A DNA stretch of 64,000 bases from Streptomyces sp. NRRL S-37. GTDB lineage: Bacteria > Actinomycetota > Actinomycetes > Streptomycetales > Streptomycetaceae. Position 1 is the first letter of the stretch; each line of letters starts with the position of its first letter. The notes beneath the pieces were generated by a model. The model had not been told where the DNA came from, ran no database searches, and saw only the letters and a program-made list of their open reading frames with translations. Made by a program: the position numbers and the translations under genes. This document shows positions 8,992 to 17,343 of this stretch, piece by piece. The stretch spans positions 62,001 through 126,000 of the forward strand of contig NZ_JOIZ01000012.1 in assembly GCF_000721605.1 (NCBI RefSeq), read 5' to 3'.

Positions 8992-9813
8992 TCAGACCGC
9001 CCCGGACTCCGACCGCGCCGGCTCCCGCTCCCCGTCCTCGTTCCCCTCGTCCTCGTCCGGGACCAGGCCCAGTTCCGCGTCGCGGGCGAACTCCAGCTCG
9101 CGGCGGAACAGACGGAACCACATGAAGATCACGAAGCCCACGAAGGCGAACCACTCGGCGGTGTAGCCGAGGTTCTGGAACGCCTTCAGGTCGAGGCCGG
9201 TGCCGTTCGGCGCGGTCGCCGGCACCGCCTTCATGCCGGAGTCGCCGCGGTTGAGCGTGAGCCAGGCGTCGTACACGTCGTACTCCACCAGGTTCACCAG
9301 TGACGCCGAGCTGATCGCCGCCGTCTGTCCCCCGGGCAGGCCGCCGCGGGCGCTGACGCCGTTGCTGCCCGGTGTCTCGGACGCCTGGAGCGCGCCGGTG
9401 ACGGTGACCTCACCGGTGGGCGCCGCGGGCGCCTTCGCCGGGTCGGGGGTACCGGGCAGCCAGCCCCGGACGACGGGCAGCGCCCGGCCGGTGCCGGTGC
9501 GCAGCAGGGTCAGGACGTAGTAGCCGTCCTCGTCGTCCAGCGTGCGGTCGGGCACGAGCAGCTGGGTGTCGTACCGGCCGCTCACCGTGGCCTGCTTGCC
9601 GGAGGTGGCCTTGGTCACGGGCAGCAGGTCGTCCAGCGGCCTGGCCGCCTCCCGCTTGTCCGTGGCGATGCGCGCCTCGGCTTCGCGGTGGCTGTCCACC
9701 CTGTCCTCGAACCGGCCCAGCTGCCAGGACCCCATGAAGACGCAGAAGGGGATGGAGAGCAGCAGGAAGACGTTGATCCCCCACCAGCGGGGCGTCAGCA
9801 GAAACCGGTACAC
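8992..9813 (-). CDS. SURF1 family cytochrome c oxidase assembly protein
   Basis: 273 aa from GTG 9813 (VYRFLLTPRWWGINVFLLLS); frames further upstream lack SURF1 character. Layout is typical: an N-terminal membrane helix (about 9-27), the signature WQLGRFEDRVD (about 29-39), a periplasmic beta-rich domain with TVSGRYDTQLLVPDRTLDDEDGYYV read as the conserved core and ALPVVRGWLPG, and a C-terminal membrane helix (EWFAFVGFVIFMWFRLF). SURF1 assists heme a insertion and assembly of aa3-type oxidase. It is convergent with the preceding membrane protein and divergent from the peptidase gene. Confidence 0.93.
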   Translation of the reverse strand: MYRFLLTPRWWGINVFLLLSIPFCVFMGSWQLGRFEDRVDSHREAEARIATDKREAARPLDDLLPVTKATSGKQATVSGRYDTQLLVPDRTLDDEDGYYVLTLLRTGTGRALPVVRGWLPGTPDPAKAPAAPTGEVTVTGALQASETPGSNGVSARGGLPGGQTAAISSASLVNLVEYDVYDAWLTLNRGDSGMKAVPATAPNGTGLDLKAFQNLGYTAEWFAFVGFVIFMWFRLFRRELEFARDAELGLVPDEDEGNEDGEREPARSESGAV

Positions 9814-9970
9814 GCCTTCAACGGTACGGGTCCGCGGGTGGTTCCCGGCCCGCGGGGTCGCCGTGCGGCGGGCGGTCTCCACGAGAGGCCGGTGAAGGAC
9901 CGGGGAGAAGTCGTCCACAGGCCGGGGACCTCGGCGGCGCGATGTCCTCCCGGACGGGCAGTATGGGGTC

Positions 9971-11818
9971 ATGACTGAGAGCAACGGGTCCGACGCGCCG
10001 GACCGGGCGGACCACCAGACCGAGCGAGTGGAACAGGGCGCGGACATGCCCGACTGGGAGAAGCGCTTCCGGGCGCCCCGGGTGTCCCTGCCCGACTGGG
10101 CGGAGGACGCCCCCGACCGCTCCCTGTTCGTGTCGAACGCGACGGGGACGTACGAGCTGTACGCCTGGGACCGGGCGACGGGCGAGCAGCGGCAGGTGAC
10201 GGACCGGCCCAACGGCACGACGGACGGCGTGCTCTCGCCGGACGGCGAGTGGATCTGGTGGTTCGACGACAAGGACGGCGACGAGTTCGGCGTGTGGCGC
10301 CGGCAGCGGTTCTCGGGCGGTGAGGACGAGCTCGCGGCACCGGGCCTCGACCCTTCGTACCCCGCCGGTCTCGCGCTGGGCCGGGACGGCCGTACGGCGG
10401 TCGTGGGCCGTTCCACGGACGAGGACGGTACGACGATCCACCTGGCCCGCACGGGCGAGGCGCCCGTGGAGATCTACCGGCACCGCGAGTCGGCGGGCGT
10501 CGGGGACCTCTCCCACGACGGTTCGCTGATCGCCGTGGAGCACACCGAGCACGGTGACGCGATGCACTCCGCGCTGCGGGTGCTGCGGCCCGACGGCACG
10601 ACGGTCGCCGAGCTCGACGACACCGAGGGCGGCACGCGGGAACTGGGCCTGGAGGTGCTGGGCTTCGCGCCGGTGGCGGGCGACACCCGGCTGCTCATCG
10701 GTCACCAGCGGCGCGGACGCTGGGAGCCGCTGGTGTGGGACGTGGCGACGGGGGAGGAGACCGACCTCGCGCTGGAGCTGCCCGGTGACGTGAGCGCCGA
10801 GTGGTGCCCGGACGGCACGGGGCTGCTCGTCGTGCACGGCTTCGAAGCCCGTGGCGAGCTGTTCCGCTACGACCTGGCCGGGCGCCGGCTGGTGGAGATC
10901 CCCACCCCGCGCGGCACGGTCTCGGGTGCGACGGCCCGGCCCGACGGCAGCGTGGAGTACCTGTGGTCGTCGGCGGCCCAGCCGCCGGCGGTGCGGTCCA
11001 CGGCGGGCGGAGTGGTCCTCGACCCGCCCGGGATGAAGTCGCCCGGGTCGGTCCCGGTGGAGGACGTGTGGGTGGAGGGGCCCGGCGGCCGCATCCACGC
11101 CCTCGTCCAGAAGCCGGCCGGCGCGAACGGCCCGCTCCCCACCGTCTTCGACATCCACGGCGGCCCCACCTGGCACGACAGCGACTCCTTCGCGGCCGGT
11201 CCGGCCGCCTGGGTCGACCACGGCTACGCGGTGGTCCGCGTCAACTACCGGGGCTCCACGGGCTACGGCCGCGCCTGGACCGACGCGCTGAAGCACCGGG
11301 TGGGCCTGATCGAGCTGGAGGACATCGCGGCGGTGCGGCAGTGGGCGGTCGCCTCCGGTCTCGCCGACCCGGCCCGGCTGATCCTCACCGGCGGCTCCTG
11401 GGGCGGCTACCTCACCCTGCTCGGCCTCGGTACGCAGCCGGAGGCGTGGGCGCTGGGCATCGCGGCGGTTCCGGTCGCCGACTACGTCACGGCGTACCAC
11501 GACGAGATGGAAGCGCTGAAGGCGATGGACCGCACGCTGCTCGGCGGTACCCCGGAGGAGGTCCCCGACCGCTTCGAGGCGTCGTCGCCCCTCACCTACG
11601 TCGACCGGGTCAAGGCCCCGGTTTACATCTCGGCGGGCGTCAACGACCCCCGCTGTCCCATCCGGCAGATCGAGAACTACGTCGAACGCCTGGAGTCCCG
11701 CGACGCCGTCCACGAGGTCTACCGCTACGACGCGGGCCACGGCTCCCTGGTGGTCGACGAACGCATCAAGCAGGTCCGCCTGGAACTCGACTTCGCGTCG
11801 AAGCACCTCCCCGCATAG
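9971..11818 (+). CDS. S9 family prolyl oligopeptidase-type serine peptidase
   Basis: 615 aa. Residues about 45-370 form a beta-propeller-like region with repeated blades (ATGTYELYAWDRATGEQRQV, then LSPDGEWIWWFDD). Residues about 370-615 are an alpha/beta hydrolase. The catalytic Ser is S476 in TGGSWGGYLT, with D559 in NDPRCPI and H590 in AGHGSL. The set fits acylaminoacyl-peptidase-like S9C enzymes, which cleave short or N-blocked peptides after substrate gating by the propeller. No signal peptide is seen, so it is probably cytoplasmic. A palindromic repeat element follows and it converges on the RCK channel gene. Confidence 0.93.
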   Translation: MTESNGSDAPDRADHQTERVEQGADMPDWEKRFRAPRVSLPDWAEDAPDRSLFVSNATGTYELYAWDRATGEQRQVTDRPNGTTDGVLSPDGEWIWWFDDKDGDEFGVWRRQRFSGGEDELAAPGLDPSYPAGLALGRDGRTAVVGRSTDEDGTTIHLARTGEAPVEIYRHRESAGVGDLSHDGSLIAVEHTEHGDAMHSALRVLRPDGTTVAELDDTEGGTRELGLEVLGFAPVAGDTRLLIGHQRRGRWEPLVWDVATGEETDLALELPGDVSAEWCPDGTGLLVVHGFEARGELFRYDLAGRRLVEIPTPRGTVSGATARPDGSVEYLWSSAAQPPAVRSTAGGVVLDPPGMKSPGSVPVEDVWVEGPGGRIHALVQKPAGANGPLPTVFDIHGGPTWHDSDSFAAGPAAWVDHGYAVVRVNYRGSTGYGRAWTDALKHRVGLIELEDIAAVRQWAVASGLADPARLILTGGSWGGYLTLLGLGTQPEAWALGIAAVPVADYVTAYHDEMEALKAMDRTLLGGTPEEVPDRFEASSPLTYVDRVKAPVYISAGVNDPRCPIRQIENYVERLESRDAVHEVYRYDAGHGSLVVDERIKQVRLELDFASKHLPA

Positions 11819-11890
11819 CCGCGGCCAGGCCGCCCGGTACCGCGGGCAGTTGCACGGCGGGGGGTGTTCGCGCAACCCGGCGCTTACGGG

Positions 11891-12034
11891 GTGCCTCCCC
11901 CAGAGGGGGTACCCCCAGCCCACCCGTGCCGCCCTGCGGCACGACTGCCCGCGGAAACGCCGCAGCTGCGGGCAGTCGTGCCTCCCCCAGTGCCTTAAGG
12001 GCCTGGGAGGTGCCCCCAGGGCGGCACGGGTGGG
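11891..12034. repeat. Nested palindromic repeat between convergent genes
   Basis: Two concentric perfect inverted repeats: an outer 18-bp arm (11919-11936, CCCACCCGTGCCGCCCTG, with 12017-12034) and an inner 14-bp arm (11939-11952, GCACGACTGCCCGC, with 11968-11981). A 13-nt direct repeat GTGCCTCCCCCAG occurs at 11891-11903 and 11979-11991. An imperfect direct duplication of about 50 nt follows at 12035-12145. I recall similar GTGCCTCCCCCAG-type palindromes scattered in Streptomyces intergenic DNA. It can serve as a bidirectional terminator and may be a miniature mobile or REP-like element. Confidence 0.7.
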
Positions 12035-12151
12035 CGCAGCGGCACCTCGCGGACGCGGGTAAGTGGAACTCGCCCCGCCCAGCGGCAGCGTCGTGCACCT
12101 CGCGAACGGGGCAAGTGAAGCCCGCCCCCGCCCAAAGGCAAGCGGCAAGCG

Positions 12152-14119
12152 TCACCGCGTGCCTCGCGGCCGCGCCCGCCGCCCCAGCAGCTCCGCCAGC
12201 CCCCGCCGGGTGGCGGCCAGCACCACCCGGTCCTCCGCACGCAGCACATACGTATCGGGGAGGTCCCACACCAGCCCGGACCCCGGCATCCCCTCCCCGC
12301 CGGAGGCGGACCCCGCCGTGTCCAGCGCCAGCACCCGCCAGGCCCCCGCCCGGAACGCCTCCCCCACCGTCCGCCCCTCCAACTGCGCGTACCCGCCCAC
12401 GACCACCGCCGCGAACAGCAGCACCCGCCGCTCCACCGGTATCGCGCCCAGGATCTGCCGCCCCATCATCGCCCCGGCGAAAGCCGGCGCCGCCAGATGC
12501 GACACGCTCCGGCTCCGCGTCAGCGCCGACGGATGCGCGGTCCGCAACGTCCGGTACACCGCCTTCGCGAAGTCGTCGTCGTACAGCCGCAGCACCGCCC
12601 GCAGATCGGGCCGCACGGACCGCGCGTACAGCACCGCCTCCAGATTCGTCGTGTCCGCACTGGTCAGTGCCAGCAACGCGTCCGCACGACGGATCTTCGC
12701 GGCCTCCAGCACCCCCTCCTGAGTGACGTCCCCCAGCACCACCGGGACCCGTAGCCGCCGCGCCACGGCCATCCCCCGTGCCTCCGGATCGGCCTCGACG
12801 CACACCACCGGGATGTGCAGCTCCCGCAGCCGCGTCAGCACCCTGGTCCCGATCTTGCCCAGCCCGAGCAGCACCACGTGCCCGCCCAGCCCGCGCGGCG
12901 GCTTCCGCAGCGCCGACGCCGTGCGGAACGTCCCCAGCGCCTCCAGCACCGCCGCCAGCAGCACCGGCAGCAGCAGCAACCCCACCAGCATGGAGAGCAG
13001 TTGCAGCACCTGCCGCCCGGTGGACTGGTGGTGCGCGGGCTCGTTGATCGCGAAGAGGTCGAGCAGGGTGACGTACGTGGCGTGCAGCGGATTGTCCTGG
13101 GTCACCACCGTCAGCGCGACGGCGAGCGCGACCACCGCCGCCACCAGCCCCGCCAGCGACCACCGCAGCCGCCGCGAGAACAGCGAGGCGAACGGCGGCC
13201 CGCCCCGCCCGGCGGACAACGGCGGTCCGGAGTAGGACAGTTGCTCCAGTACGACCGTTCCCCGTCCGGTCGCCGCCGCCACCGCCGCCGCGTCGGGCAG
13301 CAGCCGCGGGCCCTGTTCGCCGCTGTCCTCCGAACCCTCGTCCCCGGCGGGGTCGTTGCTGGTCGCGGAGAGCAGCGCGAGAGTGCACAGTCCGGGGTCG
13401 GCCACCTCGCCCGGCCCCGGGGGCCGGCGCTCCACCGCCCGCAGCAGCAGCCCTTCCGCGTCGACGACCTTGCTGGTGCCGACGAGCGCGGTGGCGACCA
13501 GCGCGGGCGCGGCCGTGTCGGCGTCGGACAGCACGGTCGTGGCGATGTCGGCCTCACCGGGACCACCGGGACCGCCACGTCCCGCCGTACCCCCGCCCCT
13601 GCCGTCGCCGCCACCACCGCCACCGCCCGCCAACTCGGCCGCCTGGTCCAGGAGTTCCTCGATGTGCCGGCCCAGGCGTCGGTTGTAGAGCCGCAGGACG
13701 AGCCGCAGCCGGGGGTTGAGCCGGCGGGCGGTCAGGGCAGCGCGGATGTTGGTCTCGTCGTCGTCGTACACCAGCGCCAGCGCGGCGGCGCGCTCCACCC
13801 CGGCCTCGGCGAGCACGGCCTCGGTCGGCTCGGCGGCCTCCACGACCCGTTCGCCGGGCGCCAGGGTGTCGTCGGACCCGCCGCCGCCCCGGTTGACGGC
13901 GGTCACGACCCGGTCGAGCAGGGCGGCGGAGGCCGCGCGGGCCCGTCCCGCCATCGGCGGCCGGCCGCCGCGCCCGGACGGCGGTACGACGAGGGTCACC
14001 TGCTCGCGGTACACCTCGCGCAGTTCGGCGGCGAGCCGGTGCGCCAGCCCGTCGTCGCCGCACACCACCATGTGCGCGGACGGGTCGCCGGGCAGGGCCG
14101 GGCTGGGAAGGAAGCTCAC
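12152..14119 (-). CDS. Two-domain RCK (TrkA-N) ion-channel-like membrane protein
   Basis: About 655 aa. The start is taken as GTG 14119 (14122 is an alternative), because sequence beyond it is poor in coding character. Two NAD-binding RCK-like domains flank a membrane section: N-terminal MVVCGDDGLAHRLAAEL (about 16-32), then after a Gly-rich linker helices WSLAGLVAAVVALAVALTVV and LQLLSMLVGLLLLPVLLAAVL, then VVLLGLGKIGTRVLTRLREL with VCVEADPEAR and GDVTQEGVLEAAKI. Between the helices, FAINEPAHHQSTGRQ sits where a pore loop could be, but no TVGYGD-type filter is seen. The plan resembles CASTOR/POLLUX-like channels. Ion specificity cannot be read. Confidence 0.85.
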   Translation of the reverse strand: MSFLPSPALPGDPSAHMVVCGDDGLAHRLAAELREVYREQVTLVVPPSGRGGRPPMAGRARAASAALLDRVVTAVNRGGGGSDDTLAPGERVVEAAEPTEAVLAEAGVERAAALALVYDDDETNIRAALTARRLNPRLRLVLRLYNRRLGRHIEELLDQAAELAGGGGGGGDGRGGGTAGRGGPGGPGEADIATTVLSDADTAAPALVATALVGTSKVVDAEGLLLRAVERRPPGPGEVADPGLCTLALLSATSNDPAGDEGSEDSGEQGPRLLPDAAAVAAATGRGTVVLEQLSYSGPPLSAGRGGPPFASLFSRRLRWSLAGLVAAVVALAVALTVVTQDNPLHATYVTLLDLFAINEPAHHQSTGRQVLQLLSMLVGLLLLPVLLAAVLEALGTFRTASALRKPPRGLGGHVVLLGLGKIGTRVLTRLRELHIPVVCVEADPEARGMAVARRLRVPVVLGDVTQEGVLEAAKIRRADALLALTSADTTNLEAVLYARSVRPDLRAVLRLYDDDFAKAVYRTLRTAHPSALTRSRSVSHLAAPAFAGAMMGRQILGAIPVERRVLLFAAVVVGGYAQLEGRTVGEAFRAGAWRVLALDTAGSASGGEGMPGSGLVWDLPDTYVLRAEDRVVLAATRRGLAELLGRRARPRGTR

Positions 14120-14263
14120 CACAGGGGAAGAGACTGCCTCATCGTGACGGGTGGTTCCAGGGTGCCGCTGAACGGCCCCGCCCCGCCCTCCGTACCAAGG
14201 GGAAGGGACCCGAGCGCGGCCCCGCTCTCCCGCACGCGCGTCCACCGGAGGTGCACCCGGCCC

Positions 14264-15310
14264 GTGGCCATCACGAAACCGCCCCCGCACGGCACCGCCG
14301 GACCTCACGGCGGCCGGGAGGAGAAGACGCACGGCGAGGAGGAGACGCACGACGAGGCGTCCCACCACCTCACCTCCCCCCTCCTCCTCACCCTCGTCCT
14401 CCTCACGGCCGTGATGTTCCAGGACCCCGTCCGCGGCGCCCTGGCCGCGCCGGTGACGCAGAGCTGGATGACGGTGTTCGTGGCGGTGGTCCTCCAGGCC
14501 CTGCCCTTCCTGGTGCTCGGCGTCCTGCTGTCGGCAGCGATCGCGGTGTTCGTCCCGCCGTCGTTCTTCGCCCGCGCCCTGCCCCGGCGCCCCGCGCTGG
14601 CCATACCCGTCGCGGGCGCGGCGGGGGCGGTGCTGCCGGGCTGCGAGTGCGCGTCCGTGCCGGTGGCGGGTGCGCTGGTGCGCAGGGGAGTGACGCCGGC
14701 GGCCGCCCTGGCGTTCCTGCTCTCCGCCCCCGCGATCAACCCGGTCGTGCTGACGGCGACGGCGGTCGCCTTCCCCGGCGAGCCCCGGATGGTGGTGGCC
14801 CGTTTCGTCGCGAGCCTGCTGGTGGCGTGCGCGATGGGCTGGCTGTGGCAGCGCCTCGGCCGCACCGACTGGCTGCGCCCGCCCTCCCGCTCGCCGTACG
14901 AGGGGCAGGGCAGGGGTGCGGCGTTCTGGGGTTCGGTACGGCACGACGTGACGCACGCGGGCGGCTATCTGGTGGTCGGCGCGATGGCGGCGGCCACGCT
15001 GAAGGCGGTGGTCCCGGCGGAGTGGCTGCGCGTGGCGGCCGGCAGCCCGGTGCTGTCGGTGCTGGCCCTGGCCGTCCTGGCGGTGCTGCTGTCGATCTGC
15101 TCGGAGGCGGACGCGTTCGTGGCGGCGTCGCTCACCCAGTTCTCGCTGACGGCCCGGCTGGCCTTCCTGGTCGTGGGACCGATGGTCGACCTGAAGCTCT
15201 TCGCGATGCAGGCGGGCACGTTCGGCCGGGCCTTCGCCCTGCGCTTCGCCCCCGCGACCTTCGCCCTGGCGGTGGCCGTCTCGGCCCTGACGGGAGCGGT
15301 GCTGCTTTGA
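14264..15310 (+). CDS. Permease (DUF318/UPF0718-type, eight-TM)
   Basis: 348 aa from GTG 14264 with GGAGGTG at 14247-14253. After a His/Glu-rich cytoplasmic tail (HGGREEKTHGEEETHDEASHH, which could bind metal) come about eight hydrophobic helices in two halves. The family motif AAGAVLPGCECASVPVAGAL (Cys-x-Cys) lies near residue 120, and CSEADAFVAASL near 285. The function of these permeases is not well established. The Cys pair and His tail hint at a soft metal or thiol compound. Overlap with the TIGR03943 gene (TTTGA) shows the conserved two-gene unit. Confidence 0.88.
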   Translation: MAITKPPPHGTAGPHGGREEKTHGEEETHDEASHHLTSPLLLTLVLLTAVMFQDPVRGALAAPVTQSWMTVFVAVVLQALPFLVLGVLLSAAIAVFVPPSFFARALPRRPALAIPVAGAAGAVLPGCECASVPVAGALVRRGVTPAAALAFLLSAPAINPVVLTATAVAFPGEPRMVVARFVASLLVACAMGWLWQRLGRTDWLRPPSRSPYEGQGRGAAFWGSVRHDVTHAGGYLVVGAMAAATLKAVVPAEWLRVAAGSPVLSVLALAVLAVLLSICSEADAFVAASLTQFSLTARLAFLVVGPMVDLKLFAMQAGTFGRAFALRFAPATFALAVAVSALTGAVLL

Positions 15311-16035
15311 AGCCCGTGAAACCGGACCTGAACCACCAGGCCCAGGCGGCCCTGCTGTTCCTCCTCGGCGCGACCGTGCTGCACGCCGGCCTGACCGATC
15401 TGCACCTGCGGTACGTCAAGGCGGGCCTGCGCCCGTTGCTGCTGCTGTCGGGCGCGGTGCTGATCGCGACGGCGGCGGCGACGGCCTGGTACGCACGGCG
15501 CCGCGGGCCGCACTCGGCGAAGCCGCACCGGGAACCCCGTGTCTCCTGGCTTCTCACCCTCCCCCTCTTCGCCCTGATCCTGGTCGCCCCGCCCGCCCTC
15601 GGCTCCTACAGCGCCACCCACACCGGTACGGCCCTGCGGGAACCCCTCGGCTATCCGGAGCTGCCCGAGCGGGGGCCGCTGCGTCTCGGAGTCGGGGAGT
15701 ACGCGGCCCGCGCGGTCTACGACCACGGCCGTCACCTGCGCGGCCGCCCGATCTCCGTCACCGGTTTCGTGGCCCTGGACGGCGCCGGCGCCCCGTACCT
15801 GGTCCGCATGGGTCTCAACTGCTGTGCCGCCGACGCCCAGCCGGTCAAGATCGCCCTCACCGGAGAGATCCCCCCGGTCCTGCGGCCGGACACCTGGCTG
15901 GAGGTCACCGGCCGCTACACCCCGCGCCGTACGAAGGATCCCGTCAACGACGGCCCGGTCCCGTACTTCGAGGTCACCCGCGCGGAACCGGTCCCGGTCC
16001 CGCAGGACCCGTACGACGAGGCGTGGAGCGGCTAG
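15307..16035 (+). CDS. TIGR03943 family membrane protein, permease partner
   Basis: 242 aa from TTG 15307, overlapping the permease stop; GTG 15316 is an alternative start. Two N-terminal membrane helices (AALLFLLGATVLHAGLTDLH and LRPLLLLSGAVLIATAAATAW) and a third (LLTLPLFALILVAPPALGSY) anchor an extracytoplasmic domain ending in a short OB-like fold: RPISVTGFVALDGAGAPYLV, then RMGLNCCAADAQPVKIAL and WLEVTGRY. The CC pair (about 181-182) is a family signature. The protein is regularly paired with DUF318-type permeases and presumably forms a complex with the one upstream. Confidence 0.88.
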   Translation: MKPVKPDLNHQAQAALLFLLGATVLHAGLTDLHLRYVKAGLRPLLLLSGAVLIATAAATAWYARRRGPHSAKPHREPRVSWLLTLPLFALILVAPPALGSYSATHTGTALREPLGYPELPERGPLRLGVGEYAARAVYDHGRHLRGRPISVTGFVALDGAGAPYLVRMGLNCCAADAQPVKIALTGEIPPVLRPDTWLEVTGRYTPRRTKDPVNDGPVPYFEVTRAEPVPVPQDPYDEAWSG

Positions 16036-16063
16036 GACGGCGGCCGGCCGGGATGGCGGCCGG

Positions 16064-16360
16064 TCAGGACTGGTACGGCTGCTGCTGCGACCGCTGTCCG
16101 TGGTCCTGCCCGCCCTGTCCGCCGCCGATCGCCTGCGCCTGGAGCTGCTCGGCCTGCTCCCTGGTCACCTTCTGCTCCGCGCCGCAGAAGGTGCACTGCG
16201 TCGTGTACTTCGTCGAGACGGGGAACAGCGGGACGAAGAACAAGGTGAACTTGGTGACCCGCTTCCTGAGCGTGTGCGCGGCGGGGTTCCCGCACTGCGC
16301 GCACACCAGCGTCAGTATCGCGAGCTGGTACAGGTACCCCTTGGTGCCAAAAATGATCAT
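16064..16360 (-). CDS. Zinc-ribbon domain protein with a membrane-proximal hydrophobic segment
   Basis: 98 aa from ATG 16360 (MIIFGTKGYLYQLAILTLVC). Two CxxC pairs, CAQCGNPAAH and CTFCGAEQKV, make one zinc ribbon; the segment between is FTLFFVPLFPVSTKY. The C-terminus is Gln/Gly-rich (QGGQDHGQRSQQQPYQS) and looks disordered. Proteins of this MIIFG-x-K-x-Y type are common in actinobacteria with no assigned function. The gene converges on the permease pair with a GC-rich inverted repeat in the gap and is divergent from the TetR gene. Confidence 0.85.
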   Translation of the reverse strand: MIIFGTKGYLYQLAILTLVCAQCGNPAAHTLRKRVTKFTLFFVPLFPVSTKYTTQCTFCGAEQKVTREQAEQLQAQAIGGGQGGQDHGQRSQQQPYQS

Positions 16361-16505
16361 GTCGTGGTTCCTTCCCGGGCCTCGGTCCCCCGAACCACCA
16401 CACCAGACGGTGACCGCGGCCGGCAACGGGACCGGCCGCCGCATCGCCGCACCCCGCACAAGCGCACCGGCCCCCGGCGAGGAGGGGAAGGGCGCGGACG
16501 CCTAG

Positions 16506-16522
16506 GGTGGACGCCGTACACC
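16506..16522 (+). promoter_or_regulatory. TetR operator half (autoregulatory site)
   Basis: GGTGGACGCCGTACACC differs by one base from the 17-bp GGTGTACGCCGTACACC found in front of the downstream oxidoreductase gene. It lies 43 nt before the TetR start and overlaps a TAGGGT hexamer that could be its -10. Repressor binding here would shut off its own promoter. Confidence 0.75.
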
Positions 16523-16564
16523 GGGGCGGTCCGTACGCGTCCGCCCCGGCCGGCACGAGAGGGG

Positions 16565-17260
16565 ATGGTGGAGATCACCGGGCAGACCGACGCCGTCCAC
16601 CGGACCCGCACCCCCCTGAGCAGGGCACGGGTGCTGTCCGCCGCCGTCGCCCTGGCCGACGAGGGCGGGGTCGACGCGCTCAGCATGCGGAAGCTGGCGC
16701 AGGTGCTCGACGTCGTGCCCATGGCGCTGTACAAGCACGTGGCCAACAAGAACGAGCTGCTGGACGGCATGATCGACGTCCTCGTCGGTGAGATCGACCC
16801 ACCGGTCACGGACACCGACTGGAAGACCGCCGTCCGGCTGCGGGTGCTCTCCGCCCGCCGCATGCTGCTGCGTCACCCGTGGGCGTCCGGGGTCATCGAG
16901 GCGCGGCTGAAGGCGCGGGCCGCGCCGACCCCCGTGGTGATGGCGTACCTGGACTCGATGATCGGGATCTTCCGGGCCGGGGGCTTCCCGCTCGACCTGG
17001 TCCATCACGCGATGCACGTCATGGGCAGCCGGCTGCTGGGCTTCTCCCAGGAGCTGTTCGAGGACGGCGCCGGCCGTGAGCCGGACCCGGACGCGCTGCC
17101 GCCCGAGGAGATGGCCGCCCGCTACCCCCACCTCACCGAACTGGCCATGGCGGTTGCCCACGACGAGGAGTCCGTCGTCGGCCCGGGCTGCGACGACCAG
17201 TACGAGTTCGAGTTCGCCCTGGACCTGACGCTGGACGGTCTGGCCCGGCTGCTGCCCTGA
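16565..17260 (+). CDS. TetR family transcriptional repressor (TetR_C1-type)
   Basis: 231 aa from ATG 16565 with GAGAGGGG just upstream. The N-terminal DNA-binding domain reads LSRARVLSAAVALADEGGVD, then ALSMRKLAQVLDVVPMALYKHVANKNELLDGMID (about 19-75), with the recognition helix around PMALYKHV. The C-terminal ligand domain (about 85-231) has the long helices and HHAMHVMGSRLLGF typical of classical tetracycline-repressor relatives. Matching palindromic sites occur before this gene and twice before the oxidoreductase gene, so it most likely represses itself and that enzyme until an unknown ligand binds. Confidence 0.92.
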   Translation: MVEITGQTDAVHRTRTPLSRARVLSAAVALADEGGVDALSMRKLAQVLDVVPMALYKHVANKNELLDGMIDVLVGEIDPPVTDTDWKTAVRLRVLSARRMLLRHPWASGVIEARLKARAAPTPVVMAYLDSMIGIFRAGGFPLDLVHHAMHVMGSRLLGFSQELFEDGAGREPDPDALPPEEMAARYPHLTELAMAVAHDEESVVGPGCDDQYEFEFALDLTLDGLARLLP

Positions 17261-17280
17261 CATCCTTCCCGGCCCTTGCC

Positions 17281-17326
17281 AGGTGTACGGCGTACACCCA
17301 TGATGATCGGTGTACGCCGTACACCT
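17281..17326 (+). promoter_or_regulatory. Double TetR operator upstream of the MDR oxidoreductase
   Basis: An 18-bp perfect inverted repeat, AGGTGTACGGCGTACACC at 17281-17298 and its complement at 17309-17326, with a 10-nt spacer. Each arm is itself a perfect 15-bp palindrome (GTGTACG-S-CGTACAC), so two repressor dimers can bind side by side with centres 28 bp apart. The site ends 17 nt before the oxidoreductase ATG, where it would cover the promoter. Confidence 0.85.
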
Positions 17327-17343
17327 GTGAGGGGGAGATCCGG

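Noticed and set aside
14120..14956. N-terminal extension of the RCK channel frame
   Set aside because: The open frame continues upstream but overlaps the divergent permease gene, which has clear membrane helices, and the extension looks like antisense translation.
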